DNA of 64,000 bases from positions 170,078,438 to 170,142,437 of the forward strand of contig OX352773.1 of assembly GCA_947095535.1 (NCBI GenBank), read 5' to 3'. A program made the position numbers and the translations under genes. The notes under the pieces were generated by a model. The model saw nothing but the letters and a program-made list of their open reading frames with translations. It had not been told where the DNA came from and did not search any database. Origin of the DNA: Poecilobothrus nobilitatus (taxonomy: Eukaryota; Arthropoda; Insecta; Diptera; Dolichopodidae). Positions 39,307 through 52,188 of the stretch are shown here, in pieces; position 1 is the first letter of the stretch, and the number at the start of each line of letters is the position of its first letter.

Positions 39307-40529
39307 ATGTATGTATGCACATATTAATATAATAAAATTACCTTAATGTGAGCTAATTACAAGTCCTGGTATATTGAAACATAAACTCCTATTCAAAAAA
39401 AGAAAAGAAAAAAACAAAAAAAAAAAAACCATTAGTAAATGTAAAAATACTTAATAATAATGTACTCACCTTTTTTCCCATAGAATTAAACGGACATTTT
39501 TTTCGAATATTTATTTATTTTACCCTTTATATTATTATTTCTTATTAAATATATTTCAATATATCATTAATAACATATTAAGATGAAAATAAAACATTTG
39601 TGTGTTTAAAAAAAACATATTTATTCATATAATAATAAAATTAATTTTATTAAATTATTTTATAAATAAATTCTAATTAAATTCAGTAAAATAGAAATTA
39701 AAAAAAAAACTATTAAAATTATAATGTAAGAATTCATATATGTATATGTATATTTTTGTTTTTTTTTTTTTTTTTTGTAATTAATTGTTACAATTAATAA
39801 TATATAAAATTTTAGAAATTTTCATCATTGTAATACAATGTTTTTAAAAATACATATTAATAATAACGAAAATAACTATTAATGGAATGTATAAGGCAGT
39901 TTTAAAGAAAAAAATCACAAATAGTTTTTGCATTATTTTTTTTTTTTTAAACTAAATGATAATAATTTCAATTTTTTAAAATCGAAATTAATTGAATTTT
40001 TCATTCATTTTGTTTAAAAAAAAAAAAAAAATTTTTATATTTTATATTAATAGTACTTAAAATATTTATAATTAATTTTTAATATATTTTTAAACTTTAA
40101 ATTGTGATTTTAATTAATATTGGACAAAAAAAAAAATTAAATAAAATAATTTTAACTTAATTTTACAATTATTTCATTGTAATTTGTTAATTAAAAAATA
40201 TTTGTTTTCTATATATACATTATAAAATATCAAAATTAAGGTAGGCATACACCAAAATTTTTTTATTTTCGCACTTGTTATTGATTTTAAAATATAAAAA
40301 TCTCCGAAAAAAAAAATAATAAACAATGCCACGATACATATTAAAGTTGTTAGGTTAATGTCTTTCTTAAAAATTAATACATTATATACTTACAAATAAA
40401 AAATATTATTTAATAATATATCATAATAATTTATTTATATGTTTTTAATGAAACAAAAATAAATTCTTATTTGTTGTCTTTTTTTTGTTTTTTTTTTTTT
40501 TTGTTATATTAATTTAATAATTATTATTG
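39307..40529. other. 3' flank of the 40530 exon
   Basis: AT-rich. The portion next to 40530 should be 3' UTR on the minus strand. No other coding signal. Confidence 0.65.
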
Positions 40530-40795
40530 TTACGTATACGGAAGATAAAATAATGATGGCATTATTTCATTATCCATATAAGATGAACGTTTTATTGAAT
40601 TTATATTATGAACTTTAGCTAAATGTCTTTTTAAATCTTCATTTCTTCGATACCTTGATGGACAAATATCACAACAAAATTTCGGTGGTACACCAATACA
40701 TTCATTTCGTATATGTCGTTTAAGATGTGCTTTTCTTAAATAACTTTTTCCGCATACTCCGCATGGATATCGTAATTGAAGACTCTTTAGTAATT
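40530..40795 (-). CDS. lola: lola alternative terminal exon, 87 residues, two zinc fingers, no internal start codon near its 5' end
   Basis: Minus-strand exon that a start-codon-based ORF search misses. The acceptor ag lies at 40796-40797, preceded by a short A/T-rich tract. The overhang is AA, then 87 codons run to TAA at 40530-40532. The peptide begins LLKSLQLRYP and goes straight into finger 1: C11, C14, H27, C32 (C2HC). After a short linker (IGVPPKFC) comes finger 2: C41, C44, H57, H62. The tail is basic then hydrophobic and ends FYLPYT. The two-base overhang is the same as in the other six exons, so it can be joined to the same shared upstream exon. There is almost no linker before the fingers, so in this isoform they would sit close to the common region. 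It is isolated: 13.4 kb from the next exon downstream and 4.3 kb from the one upstream. Confidence 0.9.
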
Positions 40796-43062
40796 CTAAA
40801 ACGAAACATTTTAAAAAAAGAAAAAAAAACTAGCATAAAAATATGAATAATATTTAAAAAAAAAAAAAAAAACAAAAAAAAAAATTATTATTTAAAAAAA
40901 AAAAAAAAAAAAAAACAGCAATTTATAAATTAATATATAAAATAAATTTGACGTTATACACAAGTAAAATTTATTTATAAGTGTTACATATAATACAATT
41001 ATATACTTTGATAATGTTTTTAATTTTAGATACAAATTAAGAAGAAAAAAAAAAAAAAGTCCTAAATTTTTGAAATTATAAAATAGAAAATAGCGAAAGT
41101 AAGAAAATATTGCAAAAAATTAAAAATTTTGTTTTTTTTTTTTTGTGTAAAACTAATTAATTATTAATAAAAAAAAAAAAAAAATGATTGTTAGAAGAAA
41201 TTATATACAAAAAAAATTAGTATTAATTTTATGTTTTTTTATTCCAAAAATAAAGAAAAAACCATTTTATATATTTATAATATTTCTATATTTTTAAAAT
41301 CCAGTTTTTTTTTTTTTATTTCTTTTGTTTTTTTTTGTTTTTATTTTGATTTTTCTCTTCAAAATTGAAAAGTAGAAAAAAATTTTTTTTTTATGCTATA
41401 CAAAATTATAGTTAATTATTAATCATTAATATTAATATTAAAAAAATAATGAAAATAATATAAACTTTTTATTATTTATAATATTAAAGTAAATTCCAAC
41501 TTACTGCAAAAACAAATTTTTTTTTTTTTTTTTTTATATTTTATTTTATTGAAAACCCATTTTTAGAAATAATCAATAATAAACTTTTATTTATTTTTTT
41601 TTTTGTATGATTTTTTTTTTAATTCATTTTTAAATTTAAGTTTTGATATTCTGTTTTTTTTTTTTTTTTTTATATGTTTGTTTTTAGTGAATATTTATAA
41701 AATAAAAAAAAATAAAAAAAACAGTGAACAACCATGTACTGTTTCATAAAACTGTTAGCTTAAAAAATGTTTTTTTTATTTAATTAATAATTTAGTAGTT
41801 ATTAAAAAAATTTTTGTATCTAATTGTATCTTATTTTTACAAAATATAATTATATCAGTTTTTATTAAATAGTAGATTTTTTTTATCAATTAATTAATTA
41901 ATTAACAATGGTGAAAAATTAACGAAAAAAATTTACTTTAGAAACTAAGTTTTTTTATAATAAATTTAAATAAATTCAAAGTAAAAAATTTAGGCAGAAT
42001 TCCTTGTAACAATATTAATAAAAATAAAAAAAATAAATAAAAAAAAAAACAGAACAAATATATGATATTTTATAATGTTTGTATATATAATAAAATAAAA
42101 AGTAGATACATTTTTTTTTTTGTTTTCAAATTTTTTACTAATAATTAAATAAAACAATAAGAGATGATTTACCACCATGCCATAAGACTGCGTTTGATAT
42201 TTGTTATACCCTATACTCCAATTAGGTGTTAGAGTATCCAAAAAACAGAAAGAAGAAGTAATCAATAACAAAATAAAACCAATAATTTTATGAAACAGGA
42301 CTATGCAAAACTTAAAATTTAAAAGAAAGAATTTTTCGAAATTACAAAAACTAAAATACATTTTTACAACAATTAAAATTTAATAAAAACAAAATATACT
42401 AATTTTTTTTTATACTATTTAATATTAATTATACAGTTTTTATTTAAGTTTTCATATTTAAAACAAACTTTACAAAGACAAAAAAAAAATAAAAAAATAA
42501 AATAACAAAATTATCAAACTTTTATTTCAATTTCGATTTTTTTTTTTTTTTTTTTTTTTATATTTCTCTAGGTCACTTGAATTTTTTTTTTTTTTAATTC
42601 TTTTCTTTTTAATTAGTAATTTTGATTAAAGTTTTTTTTTTTTTATTAGAAAGAAGAAAAAAAAAAACTTCTAAATTGTAATTTTAAAAATTTTTCAATA
42701 TCAAAAAAGGATAATAGTTTTAGTCCTAACTATATAAAGTTGTTTTGTTCTTTTTTTTTTTTTAATTAATAGATTTCGTGTTTTAAAATTTTTATTTTAT
42801 TTATTATATAATATATAAACTATGAAAAAATTTTAAATTTAATATATTTTAAAGCTTTTAATATATATATATATTTTTTTGTAGTTTTATTTTTACAATT
42901 TTTTTTTTTTTTCTTTTAATTTATTCAATTCTTCTTATTCTACATTTACTATAAAATATTTAAATAAAAGTAAAATAGACGCCGTAAAAAAAAAAGTATT
43001 TTAAAGTAACAAAAATATCATATTTTAAAATATGAAATTAACTAAAAGTAGTAGTTGAGTTA
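40796..43062. other. Intron / intergenic between lola exons
   Basis: Poly-A/T rich. A 123-codon minus-strand frame (41990-42361) is Phe/Ile/Leu-rich with no finger motif and is not supported as a gene. Confidence 0.65.
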
Positions 43063-43413
43063 TATACCTTTTTTACTTTAACTTAGGACTTTTTTACTTT
43101 AAATGAAGATCTTTTTACTTTAAGTGAATATTTTTTTTTACTTAGAAGTGAAAACATTTTTATTTTAAATGATGAATCCTTATTTCAGTAATTTATGTTT
43201 TTTATATAAATATTTAATATACATATGTTTAATTTATGTAATATGATATTTATGTATATGCATATATGTATATATGTATATTATATATATTTTTTTTACT
43301 TTAACTTTTATTACAAATAACTTCCCTTTAAGTAAGTAAAACATCTTCACTTAAAGTTAAAAATGTCTTTACTTAAAGTAAAAATATCTTCAATTAAAGT
43401 AAAAAAAGGTATA
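43063..43413. mobile_element. MITE family copy 2
   Basis: The ends TATACCTTTTTTACTTTAAC and (reverse complement) ATACCTTTTTTTACTTTAAT match each other. The same subterminal array and core (tatataaatatttaatatac, then ttaatttatgtaat) occur in the copy 4.2 kb to the left. It lies inside the intron between the 40530 and 45128 lola exons. Confidence 0.85.
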
Positions 43414-45127
43414 TTATATATATACAATATCAATCAATCGTAATACAATTTTTTATATTTTCAAAATTTCAATTAGTAATATTTTATTTTATTTTTTTTT
43501 AAACATTCTATAAATAAAATATAACATATATTTTAAAATCTATTCTGCATAAAATGATTTAAACTACAAGTTGTGAAAATTTTTAAGGGGAAACTGGAAA
43601 AATTTTTGGAAAAAAAGTGATTCACACCGATATCGGAGGAACTATAATACAAAATGATTATACAACTATAGTACAAAAACAAACAAAAAATGCGTATTTT
43701 TCAATTTTTGTACAAAATGAACACCAATTAAATATAAATTAAACTGCTTTTTTTCCCATAAGTTTTGTTCATTCATAAATTACTTATTTCGGAAGAGATT
43801 CAAAATCAGTATTTCGTCATTGCTTTTTTACATTTCATTTTATAAATTTTTCGTTATTTTTCTTTAAAAAAAAAAAAAAAAAAATTCACATGTGGAAAAA
43901 ATAGGAAGTCAACAACAAAAATATTTTATAAATTAATTATAAATTAGAAATTTTATTCCATTTAAAATTTACTTCGTTCATTTTTTTTTTAATTTTCATA
44001 TAAAAATAAAACATTTTTTTCTTTTTTGTTCTTTTTATTCATTTCTATTAATTTCAATTCAAAAAAAAAAAAATTAAGTTAACATTTTTATTTTAAAAAA
44101 TTTTTAAGTTAAACTTTTAAGGCAAAAATTGGAATTGTTGTATATATCTATATATGTTTTAAGTTTTTGAAAATTTTTATATTTTTATGTTTTTTTTTTT
44201 TTGTTTTTATATTTTTATATATTATTTTTTTTTTTTTTTTGAAGCTAAAAAGTAATTTTGATTTATTAGGAAACATATATAATAAGAAAATTTATTAATA
44301 TTTTTGTTTGTTTTTTTTTTTCTTTTTTGTTAATTAATGTATATATTATGTATATTTTTATTAAATATAATTTATTTAATTTAAAAAATATTTTCAAATC
44401 TATCTATTATAATAATATAATCTATATATGTATTTTTTTTAAAGATATTTTTATTTTTTCTATTTTTTTTTTTTTGAAAAAGTTGAAAGGAAATTTTTGT
44501 TATTAAAAAAATTTATTTGTTTATAAAACTAATCATATAAATTTTTTCAATAACTTTATCTAAATATTTTTTTTTTTTATTTTTTTATTTTATTTTAATT
44601 CTAAAAGTCCTTGTTTTTAGAGAAAAAAAAATTGTGAATTAAATAACTGAATTTACCTGAAATTCATTATGTATATGTATAATTAAGCAAATAAATAATT
44701 TTTTTTTGTTTTTTAAGTTTAAATTTCAAATATTAAAATTTTTTTTTTTAATTTTAATTAGAATGTGTATTTTATCGATAAAAAAAATTTTAATTTAAAA
44801 CAATTTTTATATAAAAAAAAAAAAAAAAAAATGATTAAATTTTGCACTTTATTTCAAATCATTTTTCGCAGTATTTTTTTTTTTTTTTTATATTTTTATC
44901 TAAATCTGAAGATTATAATAATATTTTTCTTTTTGTTTTATTTAATCAAATCAATATAATTCACAAAAACAAAAAAAAAAAAAAAAAATAGAAATAAAAT
45001 AATATTTTTAAATATTTTATTTCAATAGGAAACAATAGAAAATACTTAATTAATATATTTTTTTTTTTTTTCTTTTCTTTTAATGTTTTCTTAAAATTTA
45101 ATTTTTCATTTTTATTTTTCATTATAT
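43414..45127. other. 3' flank of the single-finger exon
   Basis: AT-rich with poly-T runs. Part of it is expected to be 3' UTR. No coding signal. Confidence 0.65.
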
Positions 45128-46035
45128 TTATATTAATATTGAATGTTCTTTTCGCATATGTTCATTTAAAAATGCTTGTGAACGATAATTACGTGAGCAT
45201 AATGGACAACGATTAACTTCATATGATCGAGTTGTTGTCGGTTTAGAAATATTATTACCAGCAGTACCGACAATACTAATACCCACACCACTACTACCAC
45301 CACCTCCAACTCCACCACCACTACCACCAACACTACTACTAACATTTGAACTTCCAATTGATGATATAGTATTTCCTTCATATGTTCTTGTACCAGGTTT
45401 TTTAGGACCCAAATTACCAATTCCTCCTGTTGAATGTATAATATTACTACCACAACAACTTGATGTAGATGGTGTTGAACCTACTGTTCCAGAAATAGCA
45501 GTTGATAAACAACTTAAATTTGGATTTCGACATTTTAATAATATTCCTTCTAAAGTTTTTGGTGATGATATTGAAGCTAATTGCCTTAAAGCAACTTTTA
45601 TAGCTGATTTATCTGGATCAATAATTGAATCATCATTTACAAGTGATTGCTTTTGATTTATACTTTTAGAAATTTGTGTTGTTATACCAGATACAGTTAC
45701 AGATGGTATATTTGATGATGAAATTGATGATGATGATAATGAAGAGGTATTTTGTATTTGATGTTGTTGTTGTTGTTGTTGAAAATTTCCGCCAATTATA
45801 ACAGATATTGGTGGTGGAGATGGACTTCTTGATGATGATATAGATTCTGAATCTGAATTTTCTTTTTTAATAACATCAGGCTTTAATAAATTTTCTTCCG
45901 GTACAAGACGAATTATTGGTTTATTATTTGAGGAGGAATTGCTATCTTCAGTCGAAATATTTGCTGAGGAACGAGTTCGTATTCCACTTCTTTTAACTGG
46001 TCCTGTAATTGATTTTGGTGAATGTGCTGATAAAT
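45128..46035 (-). CDS. lola: lola alternative terminal exon, 301 residues, single C2H2 finger
   Basis: The acceptor (tttgtag, ag at 46036-46037) is followed by overhang AT and 301 open codons to the stop at 45128. No ATG, GTG or TTG occurs in frame in the first two thirds, so only the last 94 residues look like an ORF to a start-based caller; the whole stretch is open. Early residues are Ser-rich with a short acidic/Pro segment (SRSPSPPP, about 69-75). Q85-Q90 is a polyQ run, and a Gly/Ser-rich region spans about 225-260. One classic finger, C276, C279, H292, H297, lies four residues from the C-terminus (SILI). The usual first C2HC finger is missing. The conserved-looking flank (SYEVNRCPLC) supports a real exon. 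Phase and acceptor match its neighbours. A single finger suggests weaker or altered DNA contact, or use in protein binding; this is inference. Confidence 0.88.
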
Positions 46036-49027
46036 CTACAAATAAAAATTAAATTAAAATTATTAGAAAAATATTATATATAATATTAACTATATATATA
46101 TTTAAATTTATACATTATGTGAAAAAAAAAACAAAAATCATAAAAAAGAAAAATAAAAACAAGTAAATAAAATTTTTTTTTTTTTGTTTTTGTTAATAAT
46201 AAAATTAATAATAGCAATAAAAAATATATATAATATAAAATAGTATTTATTCATAGTTATCAAAAAAAAAAAGAGAAAAAATTGAAAACAAAATAAAATC
46301 ATTATTTTTTTTTTATCTTAAAACTAATAGTTTTATTTAATTGAATTAATAAATAATATATTATTATTTAAAGGAAAAAGAAATAACATTTCGTTAATTT
46401 TAATTATTTTTTTTTTTGTTTTTTAATATACATAATTAACGACTTTTTTTTTTTTCTTTTTATGTTTATCAAATTAATTACTACATTAAAAAATAAAAAT
46501 ATTATTACAAGGTGTTGTTAAAATGTTATATCAATTTAAAAAAAATATTTTTAATTTATAAAATTTTGGATTCACAGTAAAATCTTAATCATAATGAAAA
46601 ATTTTTGTAAAAGGAAACCCGGTCAATATCATATTATTGTAATCAAATTATGTAGTTATTATTTTTTTTTTTTTTTTACTAAAAATTATGCATATTAATA
46701 AAAATCATGGTAATAAAATTTATATAGATTTAAGTCTGGAGTATTAGAAAAAGTTATTTTCAGTAAGGAAATCCATTGAATTTTGTAGAATATTTTTTAT
46801 TAAAACAATTTAAATTATTGTAATTTTTGAACATTAAAACACGATTTTGACACTTTTTTAATTCACTTTCTTTTATGAAAAAAAAAATTAATTTTTTTTT
46901 TTTTTTTTTAAATTTAATTTATGAAAATTTTACAATATAATAAAAGCTAAAAAAAAAAAAAAAAAATCATTTATATTAATGATGTTTTTGTTTATTTTAT
47001 TTATTTTTTTTTTTTTTTTATCGATATTCCACATTTGTGTGCTTAATAAAATTAACCTGAAAAGAAAATAGGTTAATAAATTATTATATTATTTATTTTT
47101 ATTTTTTTTTTTTAAATACATTTTACACTTACTATGTTTTTTTAATATTATAATTTAATAAAAACACTCATGATAAATCAATTTATATATTAAGGGTACG
47201 ATTGAAAAGTATATAAAAATTTTCTAAAGATTATTATACTATAATTAATATTTTTCTTCTTTAAGTTTAATATTCTCCCATTGAAAAAACAATTCCTTAT
47301 TAAAGAAAAAAATATAAAGTTTAAGCAGAAATGTAACTTCACACAGTTTCTCTTAAGTTTCACTAATTTGACGATTTTCTTAACACTCCTTTTCTTAAAT
47401 ATTGTAATGCTTTTATCTTCTTTAGTTTAGAAAATGATCAAATTCTTTTTTGTTTTTCTTGTTTTATAAAAAAAAACCCTTGAATTACTTAAAAAAAAAA
47501 ATAAATAAAAATAAAATAAATAAAATTTATAATAAAACAAGTATTTCTTTAAGTTTTAGAGCAAGTTTTTATAAAAACAATGAAATTAATTTTTTAGTTA
47601 TTTGTTTTTTTGTTTTTTTTTTACAATTTTTTTTTAATTGAAACATAATTTAATATTATTTACTTGAACTCTTTCCTCAAAATAAAAACGATTTATAATT
47701 AATTTTTTTTTTTTTTTGTTTGTGTGTTGTTTTTATTTTTTTTTTTTTTTTACTATATTTAATAACATTACATTGACAATAATAAATTACGTTAAAATTT
47801 TAATTAATTATATTTTTTACAATATTAGGTAAATTTAAATTTGACAAATAGGTTTTTTTTTCTTTTCTTTTTTTCATAATCTAACAAATATTGTTCATTG
47901 AGAAAAAAAAAAAAACTGTTAAAAAATACGCAAAGGATTGTTACTATTAAGAAAATAAAAAATTAAATAAACTTTTTTAATTATTAAATGAAATATTTAA
48001 TTAAAATATTTATAATATATCAAAAATTAATTTATATTAATTTTAGTAAAAATTAATATATACGTATATAAAAAACAAAAAAAAAAAAAATAAAATAAAA
48101 AGTAATAAAATTAAAAGAATATTTTCGAATTCAAATAATTTAACAAATAATCATTTCTAAAATAGATAAACTATTTAAAAAATTTTAATAATTAAATTTA
48201 ATTGTCTTTTTTTTTTGTTTTTTTTTTTTTTTAAATAAATGACGAATGTAATAACGAAATATTTAATTTTTTCTTTTCTTTTTATTGACAATAGTACGTT
48301 ACATTTAAATGACAAAGGTGTAACAATTTCAATGGTTATTTATACAATATTAATCATTATTAATCTAATCCATTTAAATCATTTTAATATTTTTGTAAAT
48401 TAAAAAAAAAAAAAATATTTGTATTTCATAAAATTTCTTTATGTCATATTAAAATAAAAATTTAAAAAATTAACCGATACGATTCTTTTAAGTACTAACT
48501 ACCTTTATAAGATAACAAAAATTAAGATTAAGATTAAAAAAAATCTGAAGGTAGTTTATTTCAAAAATTAATTAAGATACATAAAGTATAACCATCATTA
48601 TTACAACCTCAATATACTTATTATAAAACGAATTATATTGTAATTTTTATTTTTACAATACAACCTATTAAAATATAAAAATAAATGAAAATTGTTTTTC
48701 TGTTTTTTTTTTTAATTAAATTTTCAACATTTATTTTCATAAATTAATAATAAATTATATATTGTATTTTAATTAAAAATTTTAATTTTAATGTAAAGAG
48801 AATCAGAGTATCTGATCAATATTCAAAATAAATCAATTTTTTCATTTGTTTTAATTCAATTTTCAATTTTTACAATATGATTAATACAATTAAAATAAAA
48901 AAAAAATAAAAAATTAAAGTTTATAATAAAAAAAAATAAAAAATAAAAAGGAAAAATAAATAAATAAATAAATTAAATAATAATATTATTATTATTATTA
49001 TTATTCAATGATTATTATTCATCATTG
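46036..49027. other. Intron / 3' flank between lola exons
   Basis: AT-rich, no zinc-finger or other coding signal on either strand. An (ATT)n repeat ends just left of 49028. Confidence 0.65.
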
Positions 49028-49476
49028 TTATTTTTCAAAATAATTTATATTAAAGTCATTCAATTTATTTTTATGCACTCTTTTTAAATGCTGTTCTAAA
49101 TTCCATTTACGAAAAAATTTTTTACTACATAATTTACATTCAATGGTTTTTTCAACACCACATTCTTTATTCATATGTCGTAACATTATATTTTTTGTTG
49201 AATAAAATCTACCGCATTTTTTACATTCAAAATTATATTCCAATTCTTTTGTTATTTTAAATTTTTTATTTCTTAAATTCGTTTGTTGTGTTTTACGTTT
49301 ATGTACTCCTTCAGAAAATGTTGATGATGATAAAGGTGATAATAATGGTTTAATAAATAACGGATCATTTAATTCTTTTATTGTTGTTTTATCATTTCCA
49401 AAATTTCTCGACGACAACGTTAAATTAAAAAAATCATTTCCAAAGTATTGTAAATTGTAAAATTTGTTCCAAAAAC
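49028..49476 (-). CDS. lola: lola alternative terminal exon, 148 residues, two zinc fingers
   Basis: The acceptor is atttgcag (ag at 49477-49478), with overhang GT and 148 codons to the stop at 49028. The 19 residues before the first TTG (start FWNKFYNLQYFG) are in frame and belong to the exon. The leader is unusually rich in Phe, Tyr and Asn, followed by a Ser/Thr/Lys-rich linker. Finger 1 is C84, C87, H100, C105 (C2HC, CKKCGRFY); finger 2 is C113, C116, H129, H134 (CKLCSKKF). The tail is NKLNDFNINYFEK. There is no polyQ. The finger pair, C2HC-then-C2H2 order and two-base overhang mark it as one of the Lola variable ends. The next lola exon upstream starts 2.7 kb away. Confidence 0.91.
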
Positions 49477-52188
49477 CTGCAAATTTTTATGAATTTTATT
49501 TTAAAATTATAATTAAAAATATAAAAAAACAAAAAATAAAAAACAAAAATAATAAGATAAATAAAAAATATTAAAAATTAAAAAAAAAAAAATAAATTAA
49601 AATTAAAAATTAAAAAAAAAAAAAAAAAAATTTATATAATTTATAAATATATGCACTCACGTTATTAAACACAAACATTTTCTACAAAATAAACATATAA
49701 TATTTAAAATAAATTAATTAAAAAAAATTTAATAAAATAAATACTCTAGATAAACAAACAAATTGATACACTAAAAAAAAAAAAACAAAAAAACATCAAG
49801 ATATTACTTTCTTAAATTTAATAATTAATCTAACAAAAACAAATTAAACAAAAAATATAATAATTCTTTTTTTATTTTTTTTTTTTTATATTTAATTTAA
49901 AATTTGTATTTTAATGAATGGGATACATATGAATGAAAAACAAATGGTTATATTTTATTATAATTTAATATAATAATTAATAAAAAAAAATAACAATTAT
50001 ATTTTATTATAATTAAATATTATAAATTTTTTCAAATATCATTTTTATAAAAATGTTATATTTTTTTTTTTTTTAGTTTTTCTTTACTTTAAATTTTAAT
50101 ACCTTGATATTAATTGATATTAATCATCTCGTTTTTTATTGAAAACGTTTGATACTTTTTATTTTTATTTTATATCTCAATAAAGTATAATTAGAGAGAG
50201 AGAAAAAATCATTTCTTTTATTTGATACTAAAAAAAACTTAGTAAATTTTCGTAAAAAAAAAAAAAAAAAACAATAAAAACAACAAAGCAGAAAAATTTT
50301 ATTATATTAATCATAATACTACAAAGTTTATTGTAGAATTTATTGCAGTTATAGAATCTTAACAATAAAACTAAATTTAAAGGATATTGTTTTAATTTCT
50401 ACAAAAAAAAAAAATGTGAAATACTTTTTTTTAATTTTGCTTAAAATTATTGCCAAAATATGATAACTCATTAATAAGAGTTACATAATGTCTGTGCTAC
50501 ACAATTTATATAAAACAAAAAAAAAAAAAAACCAGGCACACACAGATCACGGCAATTTATTAGTAAAAGTGAAAAAAAATTTAAAAATACTTTAGTGCAA
50601 AATTATTATTTTGTATTAATCATATTTTGTTAATTTACTTATTAATGATTGTATAAATACATACATGGTTCTTGTTTTGGTAAACTTTTAATTGGAAAAG
50701 TTTTTCTTAAGAAGTAAAAAAGAAAAAAAAAAGGAAGAAAATATTTTATTGTAACTAGGTAAAAAAACAAATTTTTTAATACAAAAATTCAATTATTCAA
50801 TTATTAATTTTGTATAACACTTTTTTTTTTTTATAATAACTTTTATAAAAAGTTTACTTTTTGTAATCAATCAAAAAATGGAATAAAATTTATATTTTAT
50901 TATCTTTAATAAAAATTAAAACAATTCCTAAAATTCTACATGAAAGTATATTGATTTTAATTTTGAAGTATCTTGTGAGATATTAATTAACCTTTTTTTT
51001 TTTTTTATTTAATTTTAACATACGATATAAAATAATTTTTTGTTTGTTTTTTTCAATTTTTAAATTTTGTACTTATTTTTTTTCGATTTGATTTTTATAG
51101 ATCAAATAAAGCGTTTAAATATTATATTATAATTTATTTAATTTTATTTGTTTTTTTTTTAATTTTGAAAATTTTTTAAAATTGTATATAATTATTGATT
51201 TCTGTAAAATTATACAGTAGAGTAAATAGAACAATTTTTGCAAATAGTTTTGTTTAAATTGTTATTAAGTTTTTTTTTTTTTTTTATTTAAATAAAAAAT
51301 ACATTAAGAACTGATAAATGTAAGTAGAGTGTTTAAATTTTTATCAAAATGAAAATAAAAGAAATGAAAAAAAAAAAAAAAATTAATTAATTAAATTCAT
51401 ATTTCTTTTTTTTTTTTAAGTTAAAAAAACTAAAATTTATATATTTTTCATCATTGTATTAAAAAAAAAAAAGTTTTTTTCCTTTTCCTTTTAACATTAA
51501 TAGATTCGTCATTCAATAAAATAATAAAATTATAATGAAAATTATAATCATAATATCGCGGATGTTGAATATAATATTATTTATTATTAATATGATTTTA
51601 TTAATAATAATTTTATGTTTTATATAAATAAATTTTAAACAATCCTTTGCATAATAATTTCAATTATATTAAATAAAAAAACCTATTACAAAAAAAAATA
51701 TATATATTATTAAAAATGTTTGTTTAGTAAGAATACTTTACTAGTTTTAAACCCTTTTTTTTTGTTTTTGTTTTTTTTTTTTGTTGTTTTTAAGTTAATT
51801 ATAGACTAAACTATTGGCGGGCGTTTGCATTCCATTTCTTATTTTCTAAATATAAGTAATTTGCTATTAAAAATTAAATTTTTATTTTTTTTTTTTAGCC
51901 ATATAACATATTTTGCACATATAATGATGCTACAACTGACTTAAAAAGAAAACAAAATAATCTTAAATATAAAAAAAAAAAAAACTTAAATATTGAAACA
52001 GACTTATTCAAAATAATTGCATTACTAAACTTATTATTTTATATTATCTTAAAAAGTTTTTTTTTAAAGAACAATTAAGATTCTTATAGTTTTTTTTTTG
52101 TTCATTTTTTTTTTTTTTTATTTTTGATAAAAAAAATTCAAATTAAATTTATTTATTGTTGCACTGAATATTTAATTTTAAGTTCGGT
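49477..52188. other. Intron / 3' flank between lola exons
   Basis: AT-rich, with homopolymer runs. No motif-bearing frame found. Confidence 0.65.

Noticed and set aside
41990..42361. Minus-strand 123-codon frame
   Set aside because: Phe/Ile/Leu-rich, no fingers, no acceptor in the lola phase, composition-driven.
45166..45453. Minus-strand 95-codon Val-rich frame
   Set aside because: Shadow of the Gly/Ser-rich part of the single-finger lola exon.
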